Origin: Streptococcus sp. SPS1
Lineage (GTDB): Bacteria; Bacillota; Bacilli; Lactobacillales; Streptococcaceae
Length of the DNA: 64,000 nt
Direction of reading: 5' to 3'
NCBI RefSeq assembly: GCF_030439915.1
Contig: NZ_JAQFJG010000002.1
Location: 179,659 to 243,658, forward strand
The stretch's first letter is position 1. Each line of letters begins with the position of its first letter. A program made the position numbers and the translations under genes. Shown here one piece after another: positions 1 to 8,415 of this stretch. The notes beneath the pieces were generated by a model. The model saw only the letters and a list, made by a program, of their open reading frames with translations. It was not told where the DNA came from and did not search any database.

Positions 1-32
1 ATAGTAGCTAGTTATTAGCTAACCAGGTAAGA

Positions 33-66
33 GGTCGGGACGAAAATCCTGGCCTTGTTTTTATTA
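33..66 (+). terminator. Rho-independent terminator of an upstream gene
   Basis: GGTCGGGA (33-40) pairs with TCCTGGCC (47-54), including two G-U pairs, around a CGAAAA loop. A T-rich tract follows. It would end a transcript entering from the left edge, before folC. Confidence 0.6.
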
Positions 67-118
67 GTAACCATACTTTAATGCGATAATTGATTGGACT
101 TTTGTCAAGGAGATGTGT

Positions 119-1369
119 ATGTTTGAAGTAGAAGAGTGGCTTCATAGTCGGATTGGTTTGAATTTTAGGTCAGGTTTAGGCCGAATGCAGCAAGCAGTGG
201 ATTTGTTAGGAAATCCCGAGAAGTCTTACCCTATTATCCACGTAACAGGGACTAATGGGAAAGGATCTACCATTGCTTTTATGAGGGAATTATTTATGGG
301 ACATGGTAAAAAAGTTGCGACCTTTACCTCACCTCATATTGTCTCTATCAATGACCGAATCTGCATTGGTGGGCAACCAATAGCAGACGAAGACTTTATC
401 CGTTTAGCTGAGCAGGTCAGGGAGATGGAAAAGACGCTTTTGCAAACTCATGACCAGTTGTCCTTTTTTGAATTGCTGACCTTGATTGCTTTCCTCTACT
501 TTAGGGAGCAAGCGGTGGATTTGGTTTTACTAGAAGTAGGAATTGGTGGCTTACTTGACACGACCAATGTGATAACTGGAGAGATTGCTGTCATCACCTC
601 CATCGGACTTGACCATCAGGAGACTCTGGGTGACAGTATAGCAGCAATCGCAGAGCAGAAAGCTGGTATTTTCAAGGCTGGTAAAAAGGCAGTGATTTCG
701 AAATTGCCTCCAGAAGCTAGACTTGTCTGTCAGAAAAAAGCAGCCTCTTTAGCTGTTGACCTTTATCAGGCAGGTCAGGATTTTTCAATGCTGAATGGTG
801 ATTTTTCAAGTTCTTTGGGAACTTTTTCGCAGTTGAAAATAGGATTGGAAGGAGCTTATCAGCAGGAGAATGCGGCCTTGGCGTTGCAAACTTTTCTTCT
901 TTTTATGGGAGAAAGAAAGGAAGCTGTTGATGAACAGGCTGTAAGACAGGCTTTGGAGAAGACCCATTGGGCTGGCCGTTTGGAGCGTATTCGCCCACAG
1001 ATTTACTTGGATGGTGCTCATAACCTCCCTGCTTTGACTCGCCTGGTGGAGTTTATCAAAGAAAAAGAGCAGGAAGGTTATCGTCCTCAAATACTTTTTG
1101 GGGCTTTGAAACGCAAGAATTATCAAGGGATGTTGGCTTATCTGACTGAAAATTTACCTCAGGTGGAACTCAAGGTGACTGGTTTTGACTATCAAGGTTC
1201 TCTGGACGAGACAGATGTAACAGGTTACCATGTAATTCCCTCTTACAGAGAATTTATTAGCGATTTTGAAGAAAGAGCAGATGCTCAGGATTTGTTGTTC
1301 GTTACAGGATCTCTCTATTTTATCTCAGAAGTACGGGGCTACCTGCTGGACCATGAGCAGATAAATTGA
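119..1369 (+). CDS. folC: Folylpolyglutamate synthase / dihydrofolate synthase
   Basis: Cytosolic Mur-ligase-type ATP-dependent enzyme that adds glutamate to dihydropteroate or folates in folate synthesis and retention. The N-terminal P-loop reads VTGTNGKGST (about residues 43-52) and is followed by the family segment TFTSPHIVSINDRI. LEVGIGGLLDTTNV and the later DGAHNLPAL are also family motifs. I place the start at ATG 119, because AAGGAG (107-112) lies six bases upstream, whereas the in-frame ATG at 113 abuts the Shine-Dalgarno. At 416 aa it is of normal length. Mitis-group genomes carry more than one folC-like gene, so the balance between the two activities is not certain here. Confidence 0.93.
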   Translation: MFEVEEWLHSRIGLNFRSGLGRMQQAVDLLGNPEKSYPIIHVTGTNGKGSTIAFMRELFMGHGKKVATFTSPHIVSINDRICIGGQPIADEDFIRLAEQVREMEKTLLQTHDQLSFFELLTLIAFLYFREQAVDLVLLEVGIGGLLDTTNVITGEIAVITSIGLDHQETLGDSIAAIAEQKAGIFKAGKKAVISKLPPEARLVCQKKAASLAVDLYQAGQDFSMLNGDFSSSLGTFSQLKIGLEGAYQQENAALALQTFLLFMGERKEAVDEQAVRQALEKTHWAGRLERIRPQIYLDGAHNLPALTRLVEFIKEKEQEGYRPQILFGALKRKNYQGMLAYLTENLPQVELKVTGFDYQGSLDETDVTGYHVIPSYREFISDFEERADAQDLLFVTGSLYFISEVRGYLLDHEQIN

Positions 1370-1394
1370 CCTCTTCTTTTGCCTTTGTTATACT
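1366..1394 (+). promoter_or_regulatory. Sigma-A promoter for the lipoprotein gene
   Basis: TTGACC (1366-1371), 17-bp spacer, TATACT (1389-1394). The -35 overlaps the folC stop codon, so the lipoprotein gene has its own promoter. Confidence 0.7.
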
Positions 1395-1456
1395 AGATAA
1401 ATTGCTGGCTAAGGAAAATCTATTTTTCTAGCATGGCAAGAGAAAGGACATTTATT

Positions 1457-1915
1457 ATGACATTCAAAACAGCAGCACTTTCTATTGTTTCTTTAGCGAG
1501 TGTATCTTTGCTAGTTGCTTGTTCCCAAAGAACACAACCAGTTCAACAGCCTGTGGCTCAGCAGCAGGTCCAACAACCTGCTCAACAGAATACCAATACT
1601 GCAAATGCAGGGACTAACCAAAATCAAGCGGCTCCAGTACAGAATCAACCTGTTGCTCAACCGACTGATATTGATGGGACTTATACAGGCCAAGATGACG
1701 GAGACCGTATCACTTTAGTGGTCACTGGAACGACTGGTACATGGACTGAGCTCGAATCTGACGGGGATCAGAAAGTCAAACAGGTCACATTTGATGCAGC
1801 AAATCAACGCATGATTATTGGCGATGATGTCAAAATTTACACTGTAAACGGTAATCAAATCGTCGTAGACGATATGGATAGAGACCCATCGGACCAAGTC
1901 ATTTTAACTAAATAA
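1457..1915 (+). CDS. Small secreted lipoprotein, function unknown
   Basis: The 152-residue product starts with a hydrophobic signal peptide ending in the lipobox LVAC (about residues 18-21), so it should be lipidated on Cys and held on the outer face of the membrane. A Q/P/N-rich linker (about residues 22-72) with repeated QQP and QPV units precedes an acidic beta-rich C-terminal domain beginning DIDGTYTGQDDGDRITL. I chose ATG 1457 over ATG 1433: AGAAAGGA sits nine bases before 1457 and the signal peptide then begins normally. A similar gene lies beside cls in pneumococcus. I recognise no catalytic motif. Confidence 0.85.
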   Translation: MTFKTAALSIVSLASVSLLVACSQRTQPVQQPVAQQQVQQPAQQNTNTANAGTNQNQAAPVQNQPVAQPTDIDGTYTGQDDGDRITLVVTGTTGTWTELESDGDQKVKQVTFDAANQRMIIGDDVKIYTVNGNQIVVDDMDRDPSDQVILTK

Positions 1916-1929
1916 GACTATGCAAGTAG

Positions 1930-1958
1930 GAAGGGCTGGATTTTTCAGCCTTTTTACT
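1930..1958 (+). terminator. Terminator after the lipoprotein gene
   Basis: AAGGGCTG (1931-1938) pairs with CAGCCTTT (1946-1953) and is followed by TTACTTTT. Confidence 0.75.
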
Positions 1959-1984
1959 TTTACCTAGAAAATAATCATAAATAC

Positions 1985-2014
1985 TTGCCTTCTATCGAAT
2001 ACCTGAGTTATACT
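1985..2014 (+). promoter_or_regulatory. Promoter of cls
   Basis: TTGCCT (1985-1990), 18-bp spacer, TATACT (2009-2014), about 46 bases before the cls start. Confidence 0.55.
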
Positions 2015-2060
2015 AGTATCAATTACTTGTTTTTAGTGTTCAAAATATCAAGGAGGGGAT

Positions 2061-3593
2061 ATGAAATATAGAAAATTTCAATTATTGATGTCCAAGTATG
2101 GCTTTAGTCTTTCGATTATGCTACTTGAACTTTGTCTGGTTTTTGGTCTCTTTCTTTATTTAGGACGCATGGCTCCCATTTTATGGATTACTGTCCTCAT
2201 TCTACTGAGTATCATCACAATCATTTCGATAGTCAACCGTAATACGACTCCTGAGAATAAGGTAACCTGGTTATTAGTAGCCTTTGTGCCAGTATTTGGC
2301 CCCTTGCTCTATCTGATGTTTGGTGAAAGGCGATTGTCCAAAAAAGAAATCAAACAACTGAAGAAGCTAGGCTCCATGCATTTCCAAGAAGCAAATAGCC
2401 AGCTACTAAAAGAGGAATTAAAAGAAAGTGATAAGGCGGCATATGGCGTCATCAAGTCCTTATTGAGTATGGATACCAATGCCGATGTCTATGATCAAAC
2501 TGCCTCTACATTTTTTCCTAACGGAGAGGCTATGTGGAAAAAGATGGTAGAAGATCTTAAAAAGGCTGAGAAATTTATCTTCTTGGAATATTATATTATA
2601 GAAGAAGGTTTGATGTGGAATCGTATTTTAGAAATCTTGGAGGAAAAAGTTGCTCAAGGCATTGAAGTTAAACTGCTCTATGACGATATTGGCTGTATGG
2701 CTACTTTAACAGGAGATTATGCACATCGACTTCGTCAGCTAGGCATCGAGGCCCACAAATTCAATAAAGTTATTCCTCGTTTGACAGTGGCCTATAATAA
2801 CAGAGATCATAGAAAAATATTGATTGTTGATGGTCAGATAGCTTATACAGGAGGCATTAACTTAGCCGATGAGTACATTAACCACGTCAAGAGATTTGGT
2901 TATTGGAAGGATAGTGGAATTCGCTTGGACGGACTAGCAGTAAAAGCCCTGACACGCTTATTTTTGACCACTTGGTACATCAATCGAGGAGAGATTAGTG
3001 ATTTTGATCAATATCATTTAGAAAATCATTCTATCCCAAGTGACGGTTTAACCATTCCATACGGGAGTGGACCCAAGCCAATTTTTCGAACGCAGGTAGG
3101 GAAAAAGGTTTATCAGAGTTTAATCAATCAGGCAACGGAATCGGTCTATATTACGACACCTTATTTGATTATGGACTATGATTTAACAGAGACAATCAAA
3201 AATGCTGCTATGAGAGGGGTCGATGTTCGGATTGTCACCCCTTACATACCAGATAAGAAGTTCATTCAGTTAGTCACGAGAGGAGCTTATCCAGACCTTC
3301 TTTCTGCTGGGGTTCGGATTTATGAGTATAGTCCAGGTTTTATTCATAGTAAGCAGATGTTGGTAGACGAAGATTTTGCGGTGGTGGGGACAATCAATCT
3401 CGACTACCGAAGCTTGGTACACCATTATGAAAATGCAGTCTTACTCTATAAAACTCCTTCTATAATGGAAATTGCCCGAGATTTTCAAAACATATTTGCA
3501 GATTCTCAGGAAGTCTATCCTCATTCTATCAAAACGAGCTGGTATCAAAAGCTTGTAAAAGAAATTGCCCAGTTATTCGCCCCTATCTTATAA
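2061..3593 (+). CDS. cls: Cardiolipin synthase (phospholipase D family)
   Basis: Membrane enzyme that condenses two phosphatidylglycerols into cardiolipin and glycerol. Two N-terminal membrane segments (about residues 14-35 and 38-58) are followed by a basic loop and two phospholipase D domains. The HKD motifs are HRKILIVDG (about residue 249) and HSKQMLVDE (about residue 428), each with the downstream Gly/Asn pattern (YTGGINL, VGTINLD). At 510 aa it is normal for Firmicute Cls. CAAGGAGGGG before ATG 2061 is a strong ribosome-binding site. The gene appears monocistronic, with its own promoter and a terminator directly after it. Confidence 0.95.
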   Translation: MKYRKFQLLMSKYGFSLSIMLLELCLVFGLFLYLGRMAPILWITVLILLSIITIISIVNRNTTPENKVTWLLVAFVPVFGPLLYLMFGERRLSKKEIKQLKKLGSMHFQEANSQLLKEELKESDKAAYGVIKSLLSMDTNADVYDQTASTFFPNGEAMWKKMVEDLKKAEKFIFLEYYIIEEGLMWNRILEILEEKVAQGIEVKLLYDDIGCMATLTGDYAHRLRQLGIEAHKFNKVIPRLTVAYNNRDHRKILIVDGQIAYTGGINLADEYINHVKRFGYWKDSGIRLDGLAVKALTRLFLTTWYINRGEISDFDQYHLENHSIPSDGLTIPYGSGPKPIFRTQVGKKVYQSLINQATESVYITTPYLIMDYDLTETIKNAAMRGVDVRIVTPYIPDKKFIQLVTRGAYPDLLSAGVRIYEYSPGFIHSKQMLVDEDFAVVGTINLDYRSLVHHYENAVLLYKTPSIMEIARDFQNIFADSQEVYPHSIKTSWYQKLVKEIAQLFAPIL

Positions 3594-3600
3594 GAAATCT

Positions 3601-3632
3601 AGGACTGAGGACGCAAACCAGTCCTCTTTTTC
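3601..3632 (+). terminator. Terminator of cls
   Basis: AGGACTG (3601-3607) and CAGTCCT (3619-3625) form the stem, followed by CTTTTTCTT. The T-rich tail leads straight into the cin-box of the next gene. Confidence 0.8.
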
Positions 3633-3640
3633 TTGATTTT

Positions 3641-3648
3641 TACGAATA
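3641..3648 (+). promoter_or_regulatory. cin-box (ComX/SigX promoter)
   Basis: TACGAATA is an exact match to the late-competence combox that serves as the -10 of ComX-dependent promoters. The T-rich tail of the cls terminator supplies the T-run usually found upstream. It lies 23 bp before the ccs4-like start, so that gene should be transcribed only during competence. Confidence 0.88.
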
Positions 3649-3670
3649 GAAAGATATAGGAGGGATGATG

Positions 3671-3811
3671 ATGACTCAGAAAGAAATAAACTATATCCTG
3701 ACATTCAAACAGACACATTTACACCGCTTTCGGGAAATTGAAACCTTTGTGAAACTATGCAAAAAATCACTCAAACAGCCATCGCAAGCTGACAATCCTA
3801 GGACTTTTTGA
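3671..3811 (+). CDS. ccs4: Small competence-induced protein (Ccs4-like)
   Basis: A 46-residue, basic, soluble-looking peptide: MTQKEINYILTFKQTHL, then HRFREIETFVKLCKKS and a polar tail. It has no signal peptide. Three consecutive ATG codons (3665, 3668, 3671) follow AGGAGGG (3658-3664); I choose the third because it has normal spacing, and the others would add one or two Met. Position between cls and a large membrane protein and the perfect cin-box match the pneumococcal late competence gene called ccs4, whose function is not known to me. The 3' end of the gene carries the next promoter. Confidence 0.75.
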   Translation: MTQKEINYILTFKQTHLHRFREIETFVKLCKKSLKQPSQADNPRTF

Positions 3812-3817
3812 TATACT
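3789..3817 (+). promoter_or_regulatory. Promoter of the membrane protein gene
   Basis: CTGACA (3789-3794), 17-bp spacer, TATACT (3812-3817), lying inside the end of the ccs4-like gene. It gives the next gene competence-independent expression. Confidence 0.65.
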
Positions 3818-3847
3818 AAGACAGATAAATTGAATAGGAGAAACGAT

Positions 3848-5386
3848 ATGAGTGTGTATGGTAGAGTAGAAGAAGTTCATCAGGAGAATCGTGAACCTCT
3901 AGAATACCAAATCGAACAAGAATCGTATCATCGTGAATCAAGTCGTCTTCCTTTGGTGAAAATTTTACTATGGAGTACGCTTGTAACGGGGATAACTCTA
4001 GGAGTACCGCTATTACTCGATTTAATGAGTGCACAAGAAGTGCAGGATTTTTATGCAGGTTGGGCGCTTCATCAGACAGGGAAGATTTACAGCGACTATT
4101 ATGGAAGTCAAGGTTTGCTTTATTATTTGCTGACTTATGTGACTCAGGGCGGATTTTTCTTTGCCATTTTTGAGTGGTTAGCCTTGGTAGCAGGAGGATT
4201 TTTCCTCTTTCAATCGGCGGACACCTTGACAGAGCAAGGAGACCAAGCTGGACAAGTGGTGACTATTTTTTACATGCTAGTTACAGGTCTTGCTTTTGGT
4301 GGAGGTTATGCGACTCTTTTAGCGCTTCCTTTCTTATTCGCGGCCTTTAGTTTAGTTGCGGCCTATCTAAGCAATCCAAGCCATGATAAGGGATTTATAC
4401 GGATTGGGCTGGCTTTGGCGGGAGGATTTTTCTTTGCCCCCTTGTCATCGCTCCTGTTTATTGCTGTAGTGAGTTTAGGCTTGTTGGTCTTTAACCTTGG
4501 GCATAGACGCTTTGCGCATGGGTTTTATCAGTTTCTTGCAGTGGCTTTAGGTTTTTCACTTATCTTTTATCCAACTGCCTACTATAGTGTTGCAACAGGA
4601 AGTTTTGGGGATGCCATTAGTGGTATTCGTTATCCTATTGACAGTATTAGCTTTGATTTCACTTCTAAAATTTTAGAGAATATGGCTTTTTATGGCTTGT
4701 TGTCCCTTGGTTTGGGATTTGTGGTTTGTATCTTTTTAGGTCTCTTTCAATCCAAGCCCTCTAAACTATACGTCATTTCGGTTCCTGCAAGTCTTGTGAC
4801 AATTTTAGGTTTGATTTTGCTTTTCTTTTCACAAGAGCCTCTGCACGCTTCTTATTTGATGGTCGTCTTCCCTGTTTTCCTACTTTTATTGGTAACCAAT
4901 ATTAAGAGTCAACAGAGGGGGCGTAGTGTTAGAAGAAGACGAAGAGAAACGCCAGTTAGCCTATGGAGTCGTTTTTTTAAAGGAAATCTATATCTGCCAG
5001 TTTTAGGGCTTGTCTATCTTTTGACTGTTCCTTTTTTGATGAAGTTTGTCCTTTATCCGGTACCTTATCAAGAACGTAATCGTCTTGCTGATTTGGTAAA
5101 AGAGGAGACAAATACGGAAGATGCTATCTATGCATGGGATGATACTGCGACTCTTTATCGTAAGAGTGAGCGCTTGTCGCCATCGGCGATTTTGTCTCCC
5201 GTGCACTATACAGCAACTGAGGAAAACCGGAATAAGCTACTCAATGACTTGAAAGAAAAACAACCTAAGGTGATTGTGGTGAATGACAAGGTGCCAGTCT
5301 GGTCTGAAGTGGAAACACTCTTAAAAGAAAATTACCAACCAGTAAAGACGGATTACTCAGAGTTTAAAGTCTATAAAATTAAATAA
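3848..5386 (+). CDS. Polytopic membrane protein, possible GT-C-like glycosyltransferase
   Basis: A protein of 512 residues with a charged N-terminus of about 40 residues, roughly nine to ten hydrophobic segments up to about residue 405 and a soluble C-terminal domain of about 100 residues. A basic loop VRRRRRE interrupts the last segments, suggesting a cytoplasmic turn. After the first membrane segment, DFYAGWALHQTGKIYSDYYG resembles the first extracytoplasmic loop of GT-C lipid-phosphosugar transferases, which is why I suggest that fold; no substrate can be named. Start: ATG 3848, seven bases after AGGAG (3836-3840), rather than the TTG at 3830. It is conserved next to nrdD in pneumococcus. 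Confidence 0.7.
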   Translation: MSVYGRVEEVHQENREPLEYQIEQESYHRESSRLPLVKILLWSTLVTGITLGVPLLLDLMSAQEVQDFYAGWALHQTGKIYSDYYGSQGLLYYLLTYVTQGGFFFAIFEWLALVAGGFFLFQSADTLTEQGDQAGQVVTIFYMLVTGLAFGGGYATLLALPFLFAAFSLVAAYLSNPSHDKGFIRIGLALAGGFFFAPLSSLLFIAVVSLGLLVFNLGHRRFAHGFYQFLAVALGFSLIFYPTAYYSVATGSFGDAISGIRYPIDSISFDFTSKILENMAFYGLLSLGLGFVVCIFLGLFQSKPSKLYVISVPASLVTILGLILLFFSQEPLHASYLMVVFPVFLLLLVTNIKSQQRGRSVRRRRRETPVSLWSRFFKGNLYLPVLGLVYLLTVPFLMKFVLYPVPYQERNRLADLVKEETNTEDAIYAWDDTATLYRKSERLSPSAILSPVHYTATEENRNKLLNDLKEKQPKVIVVNDKVPVWSEVETLLKENYQPVKTDYSEFKVYKIK

Positions 5387-5389
5387 CCA

Positions 5390-5446
5390 AATCAATATCT
5401 TGTGTATTTTTAAAAATTTTAGGATTTTTAACACAAGATATTGATT
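5390..5446 (+). promoter_or_regulatory. Pair of inverted NrdR-type boxes
   Basis: AATCAATATCTTGTGT (5390-5405) and its exact reverse complement ACACAAGATATTGATT (5431-5446) start 41 bp apart, close to four helical turns. Each agrees well with the NrdR box consensus acaCwAtATaTwGtgt, and the second overlaps the nrdD -35 element. The same inverted repeat plus a T-rich tail could also act as a terminator for the upstream gene. Confidence 0.7.
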
Positions 5447-5468
5447 TTTCTTTTTAGAGTGGTATAAT
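5441..5468 (+). promoter_or_regulatory. Promoter of the anaerobic nrd operon
   Basis: TTGATT (5441-5446), 16-bp spacer, TATAAT (5463-5468). The -35 lies inside the right-hand NrdR-type box, as expected for repression. Confidence 0.7.
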
Positions 5469-5505
5469 ACTTTTTAGAAAGAACATTTTAGAAAAGAGAA
5501 TGCAT

Positions 5506-7713
5506 ATGATTGCACTAGAAGAAAAAATTACAATTTTGCCAACTCTCTTCGTCGAGAAACGAGATGGGAGACGTGTTGTATTTGATGTGGACAAGATTGA
5601 CAAGGCTCTCCACAAGGCGGCAGACAAGGTTATGGATGTGACACCCTTGGTCGAAAAACGCCTCAATGCTCTGACCGAGCGAATTGTCACAGAAATTCAT
5701 AGTCGCTTTCCACAGGGGGTTAAGATTTACGAAATTCAAAATATTGTAGAACATGAACTCCTTGAAGCCAAAGAATATGCGCTGGCTGAGGAGTATATTA
5801 CTTATCGGACGCAGAGGGATTTTGAGCGCTCAAAAGCGACAGATATTAACTTTAGTATCCATAAACTACTCAACAAAGACCAAGCAGTTGTCAATGAAAA
5901 TGCTAATAAAGACAGCGATGTCTTTAATACCCAGCGTGATTTGACAGCAGGGATTGTTGGGAAATCAATCGGACTGCAAATGCTGCCTAAGCACGTAGCC
6001 AATGCCCACCAAAAGGGAGATATCCACTATCACGATTTGGACTACAGCCCCTATACCCCTATGACCAACTGCTGTTTGATTGACTTTAAAGGTATGTTGG
6101 AAAATGGTTTTAAGATTGGAAATGCAGAGGTAGAAAGTCCCAAGTCTATCCAGACTGCGACAGCTCAGATTTCCCAAATTATCGCCAACGTTGCTTCTAG
6201 CCAGTACGGTGGCTGTTCAGCTGACCGTATCGATGAAGTTTTGGCGCCTTATGCAGAGAAGAACTATCAAAAACATCTCAAAGATGCAGAAGAGTGGGTA
6301 TTGCCTGAAAAACGAGAAGATTATGCCTGGAAGAAAACCCAAAAAGACATCTATGATGCCATGCAATCTCTTGAGTATGAAATCAATACTCTCTTCACTT
6401 CAAATGGTCAAACACCCTTTACTTCGCTAGGTTTTGGTCTGGGAACCAATCGTTTTGAGCGTGAAATTCAAAAGGCAATTTTAAACATTCGCATTAAGGG
6501 CCTTGGTTCAGAACATCGTACGGCTATCTTCCCTAAACTGATTTTTACTCTGAAAAGAGGCCTTAACTTGGAAGAAGGGACTCCAAACTACGACATTAAG
6601 CAGTTGGCTCTAGAGTGTGCAACCAAGCGGATGTACCCAGATGTTTTGTCCTATGATAAGATTGTTGAGTTGACAGGTTCTTTCAAAGTTCCTATGGGAT
6701 GTCGTTCGTTCCTTCAAGGATGGAAGGATGAAAATGGTGTAGAAGTCAATTCAGGTCGGATGAATCTAGGCGTTGTGACGGTTAACCTGCCTCGTATTGC
6801 CCTCGAGTCTGAGGGAGACATGAATAAGTTCTGGGAGATCTTCAACGAGCGGATGAATATCGCTGAAGATGCTCTGGTTTACCGTGTCGAACGCACTAAA
6901 GAGGCGACACCAGCCAATGCTCCTATCCTTTATCAGTACGGTGCTTTTGGCCATCGTCTAGGTAAAGAAGAAAGCGTTGACCAGCTCTTTAAGAACCGTC
7001 GGGCAACAGTTTCGCTGGGCTATATCGGTTTGTATGAAGTAGCGACTGTTTTCTTTGGTAACAGCTGGGAAAGCAATCCAGATGCTAAGGAATTCACGCT
7101 AGACATCATTCGCGATATGAAACGCCGTGTAGAAGAGTGGTCTGACCAATATGGCTATCATTTCTCTATCTACTCAACACCATCTGAAAGTTTGACAGAT
7201 CGTTTCTGCCGACTAGATACAGACAAGTTTGGCTCTATTCCAGATATTACTGACAAGGAATACTACACCAACTCTTTCCATTACGATGTTCGTAAAAATC
7301 CAACACCGTTTGAAAAATTAGACTTTGAGAAAGTTTATCCAGAAGCAGGTGCGTCAGGTGGTTTCATCCATTATTGTGAGTATCCAGTCCTTCAGCAAAA
7401 TCCTAAAGCCTTGGAAGCTGTCTGGGATTACGCTTATGACCGTGTAGGCTATCTAGGCACCAATACTCCGATTGACCGTTGCTACAAGTGTGACTTTGAA
7501 GGGGATTTTGAACCAACTGAGAGAGGATTTGCTTGTCCAAACTGTGGCAATAGCGACCCTAAAACAGTAGACGTTGTTAAACGAACTTGTGGCTATTTAG
7601 GCAATCCTCAAGCGCGTCCGATGGTTAATGGACGTCACAAGGAAATCGCAGCGCGTGTCAAACACATGAATGGCTCAACGATTAAAATAGCTGGACATCA
7701 AGTAACAAATTAG
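5506..7713 (+). CDS. nrdD: Anaerobic ribonucleoside-triphosphate reductase, large subunit
   Basis: Oxygen-sensitive class III reductase that makes dNTPs from NTPs with a glycyl radical. An N-terminal ATP-cone (about residues 10-95, VEKRDGRRVVFDVDKI) precedes the barrel. Near the C-terminus, CYKCDF and CPNCG form the zinc site and RTCGYLG (about residues 693-699) carries the radical Gly. At 735 aa it is normal. I take ATG 5506 over ATG 5500 because the weak GAAAAGAGA site is better spaced. NrdG, encoded downstream, generates the radical. Regulation by the NrdR-type boxes is inferred. Confidence 0.96.
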   Translation: MIALEEKITILPTLFVEKRDGRRVVFDVDKIDKALHKAADKVMDVTPLVEKRLNALTERIVTEIHSRFPQGVKIYEIQNIVEHELLEAKEYALAEEYITYRTQRDFERSKATDINFSIHKLLNKDQAVVNENANKDSDVFNTQRDLTAGIVGKSIGLQMLPKHVANAHQKGDIHYHDLDYSPYTPMTNCCLIDFKGMLENGFKIGNAEVESPKSIQTATAQISQIIANVASSQYGGCSADRIDEVLAPYAEKNYQKHLKDAEEWVLPEKREDYAWKKTQKDIYDAMQSLEYEINTLFTSNGQTPFTSLGFGLGTNRFEREIQKAILNIRIKGLGSEHRTAIFPKLIFTLKRGLNLEEGTPNYDIKQLALECATKRMYPDVLSYDKIVELTGSFKVPMGCRSFLQGWKDENGVEVNSGRMNLGVVTVNLPRIALESEGDMNKFWEIFNERMNIAEDALVYRVERTKEATPANAPILYQYGAFGHRLGKEESVDQLFKNRRATVSLGYIGLYEVATVFFGNSWESNPDAKEFTLDIIRDMKRRVEEWSDQYGYHFSIYSTPSESLTDRFCRLDTDKFGSIPDITDKEYYTNSFHYDVRKNPTPFEKLDFEKVYPEAGASGGFIHYCEYPVLQQNPKALEAVWDYAYDRVGYLGTNTPIDRCYKCDFEGDFEPTERGFACPNCGNSDPKTVDVVKRTCGYLGNPQARPMVNGRHKEIAARVKHMNGSTIKIAGHQVTN

Positions 7714-7724
7714 AAAGAAATGAA

Positions 7725-7865
7725 ATGGGAAAATATCAATTAGATGATAAGGGTCGAGCACAAGTGACCCGTTATCACGAGAAACACTCTAAAGGTGGAG
7801 CTGGTAAAAAAGAACGTTTGCTCAGCCTCAGAGAACAATTTTTAAACAAGAATAAGAAAAAATAA
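7725..7865 (+). CDS. Small basic protein of the nrdD-nrdG operon
   Basis: A 46-residue, Lys/Arg-rich polypeptide beginning MGKYQLDDKGRAQVTRYHEK and ending in NKNKKK. The KGGAGKKE segment could bind a phosphate or nucleic acid, but that is only a guess from charge. It starts 11 bases after the nrdD stop with a weak AGAAAG ribosome-binding site, so it is probably translationally linked to nrdD. A short ORF is found in the same place in pneumococcus. Function unknown. Confidence 0.75.
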   Translation: MGKYQLDDKGRAQVTRYHEKHSKGGAGKKERLLSLREQFLNKNKKK

Positions 7866-7867
7866 AA

Positions 7868-7893
7868 GTGAGAGTCAGCTCTCGCTTTTCTCA
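7868..7893 (+). terminator. Intra-operon terminator or attenuator
   Basis: GTGAGAG (7868-7874), TCAG loop, CTCTCGC (7879-7885), then TTTTC. It is short and has a weak T-tract, so partial read-through into the GNAT gene and nrdG is likely. Confidence 0.55.
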
Positions 7894-7908
7894 TAGTGGG
7901 AGGTAAGG

Positions 7909-8415
7909 ATGGAATTACGCAGACCAAGATTAGCAGATAAAGAAACAGTTTTAGAGATGATGGCAGAATTCGAGAAATTCCAGTCACCTCACGACGGTGG
8001 TTTCTGGGATACAGAAAATTTTTCTTATGAGGAATGGTTGGAAAGTAATCAGAATCAGGAAATGGGGATTAACTTGCCTGAAAATCGTGTTCCTTCTATT
8101 CAATTTGTATCATTTGATGATGTAGGTCGTGCTCTAGTTTTTTTGAATCTGCGATTGAGACTGAATGAGGGATTATTGAATTATGCTGACCACATTGGCT
8201 ATTCCATCCGACCGTCTGAAAGAGGCAAAGGTTATGCTAAGGAAACTCTCCGTCAGGGTTTGCAAGTTTCTAAGGAAAAGAACATCAAGAAAGCTCTTGT
8301 CACCTGTAGCGTGAATAACTCTGCTAGCAGAGCAGTCATTTTAGCAAATGGTGGGCTCCTTGAGGATGTTCGTAATGGAGTCGATCGTTATTGGATAGAG
8401 GTAGCGAATGAATAA
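7909..8415 (+). CDS. GNAT-family N-acetyltransferase
   Basis: A 168-residue acetyl-CoA-dependent acetyltransferase of unknown substrate. The acetyl-CoA pyrophosphate loop is recognisable in IGYSIRPSERGKGYAKETL (about residues 99-117), followed by the conserved region VTCSVNNSASRAVILANGG. GGGAGGTAAGG precedes ATG 7909. Its last eight bases overlap the start of nrdG, so the two are translationally coupled. Confidence 0.88.
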   Translation: MELRRPRLADKETVLEMMAEFEKFQSPHDGGFWDTENFSYEEWLESNQNQEMGINLPENRVPSIQFVSFDDVGRALVFLNLRLRLNEGLLNYADHIGYSIRPSERGKGYAKETLRQGLQVSKEKNIKKALVTCSVNNSASRAVILANGGLLEDVRNGVDRYWIEVANE

